Positions 31,839-34,441 of a stretch of DNA of 34,441 nucleotides are shown in pieces. The stretch spans positions 1 to 34,441 of the forward strand of contig CANCUP010000013.1 of the NCBI GenBank assembly GCA_947381325.1, in the 5' to 3' direction. Source of the stretch: Comamonadaceae bacterium (lineage in GTDB: Bacteria > Pseudomonadota > Gammaproteobacteria > Burkholderiales > Burkholderiaceae_C). Below the pieces are notes generated by a model, which was not told the origin of the DNA, made no database searches, and saw only the letters and a list, made by a program, of their open reading frames with translations. How positions within the stretch are numbered: the first letter of the stretch is position 1; every line of letters starts with the position of its first letter. Position numbers and translations under genes: made by a program.

Positions 31839-33203
31839 TCAGGTGGGCCAGGTGCTGCCCAACTCGGGCACCAAGGCACGCCACTTCAGACCGTGCTCAA
31901 TCTGCTGGCGTAGGGCGTCAGCAGCCTCCGGCTCGCCATGCACCACATACACCTGATCGGGCGCTTTCTTCATGCGGCGCAACCAGTCCAGCAACTGATT
32001 GGCATCGGCATGGGCCGAGGACGATGCGAGTTGCACCACCTCGGCCTGCACATTCACCTCTTGACCGTGGATGCGCAGCGTGGCGCTGCCTTGGGCCAAG
32101 GTGGCACCGCGTGTGCCCGGTGCTTGGTAACCGGTGAGTACCACCATGTTGCGGTGATCGGGCAGGTGGTGTGCCAAGTGGTGCAGCACGCGCCCGCCGG
32201 TGGCCATGCCACTGGCCGACAAAATCACCATGGGGCCGTGGCGTTTGGACAAGGCCTTGGATTGCTCCGGCGTCTCCACCATGGTGGCCACATGTTGCAT
32301 GGCTTTGAGGGCTTGTGCATCCAGCCGGTGGGCATCAGGGTGGCGTTGCATCAACTCGGTGGTGTGCACGGCCATGGGGCTGTCTAAAAAGATGGGTAGG
32401 CTGTGTGGAATCTCGCCACGCTGTTTGAGTAAAGCAATCGCATACAGCAAGGCTTGCGCGCGCCCGACGGCAAACACGGGCACCACGGCCACACCACCGC
32501 GTGCAGCGACCCTCTTGAGCGCGGGGCCTAACTCGGCCAACACGTTGTCGTGTGGGTGTTCGCGGTTGCCGTAGGTGGATTCGATCAGCACCGTGTCGGC
32601 GTTGGGCGGCGCATCGGGTGGGTTCATCAGCAAGTCGTCGGGACGGCCCAGATCGCCGCTGAACAAGATGCGCCGGCCCGCCACTTCCAACAGCACACTG
32701 GCGGCGCCCAAGATGTGACCCGCGGATGAGAAGGTGGCCTTCCAGCCTGGGATGGGTGAGAAGGTGTGACCCAAGGTCTCGGCATGCAACAGGTTCAAGC
32801 TCACCAGGGCATCGTGCTTGCTGTAGAGCGGCAGCGCCGGGCTGTGCTTGGACATGCCATGGCGGTTCAAAAAAGCCGCGTCTTCTTCTTGGATGTGGCC
32901 ACTGTCGGGCAACAAAATGGCGCACAAATCACAGGTGGCTGGCGTGGCGTGTACGCGTCCCGTGAAACCTTGGCGTGCCAGCAAGGGCAAATAGCCGCTG
33001 TGGTCGAGGTGGGCATGGGTCAGGATGACGGCTTGCACATCGAGTGGCGCCACCGGCAAGGGCGACCAGTTGCGCAAGCGCAGCTGCTTGTAGCCTTGGA
33101 ACAAGCCGCAGTCGACCAGCAGTCGCTGACCGGCGTGTTCGACCAGATACTTCGAACCGGTGACGGTGCCGGTGCCACCCAAGAAAGTGATGTTGACGCT
33201 CAT
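31839..33203 (-). CDS. MBL-fold beta-CASP hydrolase, RNA-processing type
   Basis: 454 residues. The metallo-beta-lactamase motif H63-A-H-L-D-H68 lies near the N terminus after 'VQAVILT', with further metal ligands in 'FSSAGHILGAASVLLE' and 'ILFSGDLGR'. The beta-CASP domain contains 'ESTYGNREH', 'AVGRAQALLY', 'MVILSASGMATGGRVLHHL' and 'HADANQLLDWL'. This is the YSH1/CPSF73-like group: zinc-dependent RNA or nucleic-acid nucleases in the cytoplasm. No signal peptide. Start ATG at 33203 is preceded by a short gap to dnaJ (71 bases), with no clear terminator between. The target RNA is unknown. Confidence 0.92.
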   Translation of the reverse strand: MSVNITFLGGTGTVTGSKYLVEHAGQRLLVDCGLFQGYKQLRLRNWSPLPVAPLDVQAVILTHAHLDHSGYLPLLARQGFTGRVHATPATCDLCAILLPDSGHIQEEDAAFLNRHGMSKHSPALPLYSKHDALVSLNLLHAETLGHTFSPIPGWKATFSSAGHILGAASVLLEVAGRRILFSGDLGRPDDLLMNPPDAPPNADTVLIESTYGNREHPHDNVLAELGPALKRVAARGGVAVVPVFAVGRAQALLYAIALLKQRGEIPHSLPIFLDSPMAVHTTELMQRHPDAHRLDAQALKAMQHVATMVETPEQSKALSKRHGPMVILSASGMATGGRVLHHLAHHLPDHRNMVVLTGYQAPGTRGATLAQGSATLRIHGQEVNVQAEVVQLASSSAHADANQLLDWLRRMKKAPDQVYVVHGEPEAADALRQQIEHGLKWRALVPELGSTWPT

Positions 33204-33274
33204 GCCCGAAGTATCCCCCGAATGTGGGGCGATACCTTGTGCATGCAGGGGCTGTTCAGGCCATGTGCTCAGAC

Positions 33275-34408
33275 TCAGCTGAAAAAGCGCTTGAGTTTGT
33301 CGGTCCAGCCGCCTTCGACCGGTGAGTGCTTGGCACCGCCCTTTTTCAAGGACTCGTCCAACTCTTTGAGGAGTTTGCGTTGATGCTCGGTGAGCTTGAC
33401 GGGTGTTTCCACCGTGATGTGGCAGTACAAGTCGCCCGGAAAGCTCGAGCGCAAGCCTTTGAGGCCTTTGCCACGCAAGCGGAACTGCTTGTCGTTTTGC
33501 GTGCCCTCAGGAATGTCAATCGCGGCTTCGCCCGCCAAGGTCGGCACAGTGATCTCGCCACCCAATGCCGCGGTGGTGAAGCTGATGGGCACCGAGCAGT
33601 GCAGGTCATCGCCATCGCGCTCGAAGATGTCGTGTTTCTTGATGCGAATTTCGATGAACAAGTCGCCGGGTGGGCCACCGTTGGTGCCGGGTTCGCCGTT
33701 GCCTGTGCTGCGGATGCGCATGCCGTCGTCGATGCCCGCTGGGATTTTGACTTCCAGCGTTTTCTGGCGCTTGATCTTGCCTTGACCTTGGCAGGTGGTG
33801 CAGGGGTCGGGAATGATCTTGCCCGTGCCGCGACAGTGCGGACAGGTTTGTTGCACACTGAAGAAGCCTTGGCGCATTTGCACCTGGCCGCTGCCGTGGC
33901 AGGTGCTGCAGGTCTTGGGCGAGGTGCCGGGTTTGGCGCCGCTGCCGTGGCAGGGGTCGCACTCGTCCCAGCTGGGGATTTTCAGTTGCGCGTCTTTGCC
34001 GTTGGCCGCTTCTTCCAGCGTGATCTCCAGCGCATAGCTCAAATCGTTGCCACGGTAGACCTGACGCCCACCCGCGCCGCGACGTGCTTGGCCAAAGATG
34101 TCGCCAAAGATGTCGCCAAAAGCCTCGCCAAAGCCGCCACCAAAGTCAGCGCCACCGGGGCCACCGCGCATATTGGGGTCGACACCGGCGTGGCCGTACT
34201 GGTCGTAGGCAGCGCGTTTTTGCGGGTCCGACATCATCTCGTAGGCTTCTTTGGCCTCTTTGAATTTGGCTTCGGCTTCTTTGGCTTTGTCCCCCTGGTT
34301 GCGGTCAGGGTGGTACTTCATCGCCAATTTGCGATAGGCCTTTTTGATCTCTTCTTCGCTGGCGTTTTTGGGGACGCCGAGAATTTCGTAAAAATCGCGT
34401 TTGGACAT
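33275..34408 (-). CDS. dnaJ: Chaperone DnaJ
   Basis: 377 residues, full length. The J domain with H33-P-D35 is followed by a Gly/Phe-rich segment (81-107) that includes the repeat 'GDIFGDIFG', and a zinc domain of four CxxCxGxG units (C150/C153, C167/C170, C189/C192, C203/C206). The C-terminal substrate-binding domains contain '[14 protein letters not shown]' and '[18 protein letters not shown]'. It delivers unfolded protein to DnaK and stimulates its ATPase in the cytoplasm. dnaK probably lies upstream (beyond 34441) but is not in the window. Minus-strand bases 34409-34441 show no obvious promoter. Confidence 0.97.
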   Translation of the reverse strand: MSKRDFYEILGVPKNASEEEIKKAYRKLAMKYHPDRNQGDKAKEAEAKFKEAKEAYEMMSDPQKRAAYDQYGHAGVDPNMRGGPGGADFGGGFGEAFGDIFGDIFGQARRGAGGRQVYRGNDLSYALEITLEEAANGKDAQLKIPSWDECDPCHGSGAKPGTSPKTCSTCHGSGQVQMRQGFFSVQQTCPHCRGTGKIIPDPCTTCQGQGKIKRQKTLEVKIPAGIDDGMRIRSTGNGEPGTNGGPPGDLFIEIRIKKHDIFERDGDDLHCSVPISFTTAALGGEITVPTLAGEAAIDIPEGTQNDKQFRLRGKGLKGLRSSFPGDLYCHITVETPVKLTEHQRKLLKELDESLKKGGAKHSPVEGGWTDKLKRFFS

Positions 34409-34441
34409 GGTGCAGCGCTATGAGGTGAGGGGCTGTATCTA

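Noticed and set aside
34091-34114. Two exact 12-base tandem copies inside dnaJ.
   Set aside because: They encode the GDIFGDIFG part of the Gly/Phe region, a repeat common to DnaJ proteins, so nothing unusual.

Overview
The window looks like chromosomal DNA of a betaproteobacterium in the order Burkholderiales, most likely family Comamonadaceae. This rests on GC-rich DNA dense in genes, a Bug-type (TctC) solute receptor, a two-domain class I fumarase, a small c-type cytochrome between ilvD and fumarase, and paired cyanophycin synthetases beside a DUF1854 protein. Genus is not resolved. There is no phage, transposase, CRISPR array or rRNA, and no gene-free stretch longer than 300 bases.

Layout. 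(1) 1-2132: the N-terminal part of an acyl-CoA ligase (minus) diverges from an OB-fold (DUF35-like) protein translationally coupled to a thiolase-fold protein that lacks the catalytic cysteines. (2) 2145-7562: a Fur-type operator inside a strong promoter leads six co-directional genes. They encode an FTR1 iron permease, a di-heme peroxidase-like lipoprotein, a porin-like outer-membrane protein, a Tat-exported FMN-binding protein, an ApbE flavin transferase without a signal peptide, and a four-helix membrane protein that may bind b-type haem. This is the most interesting part of the window: it reads as an iron-responsive envelope redox and iron-uptake system. (3) 7551-12734: an MgtA-type Mg2+ P-type ATPase, tRNA-Gly(GCC), a secreted protein with an internal duplication, a voltage-gated K+ channel, tRNA-Leu(UAA) and a conserved protein of unknown function. 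(4) 12912-17309: an orphan gene, then the minus-strand cluster ilvD - cytochrome c - fumarase. (5) 17388-22261: lgt, then malonyl-CoA decarboxylase, a tripartite-transporter receptor and a malonyl-CoA synthetase-like ligase, apparently a malonate-use unit. (6) 22360-30127: cyanophycin metabolism. Two overlapping minus-strand synthetase genes, the first with a degenerate P-loop in its Mur-ligase domain, diverge from an unusual ABC exporter fused to an N-terminal PH-like and zinc-ribbon region, followed by DUF1854. (7) 30133-34408: an EptA-type phosphoethanolamine transferase, an MBL/beta-CASP hydrolase and dnaJ, all minus.

How they work together. Regions 2 and 3 handle iron and ion homeostasis; region 5 turns malonate into acetyl-CoA; region 6 makes the Asp/Arg reserve polymer cyanophycin and carries two partner genes of unknown mechanism. 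Fe-S and haem enzymes (IlvD, fumarase, two cytochromes c) create a real iron demand. Starts were chosen from coding context and ribosome sites; where the longest open frame begins upstream of a sensible start, the shorter start is given.
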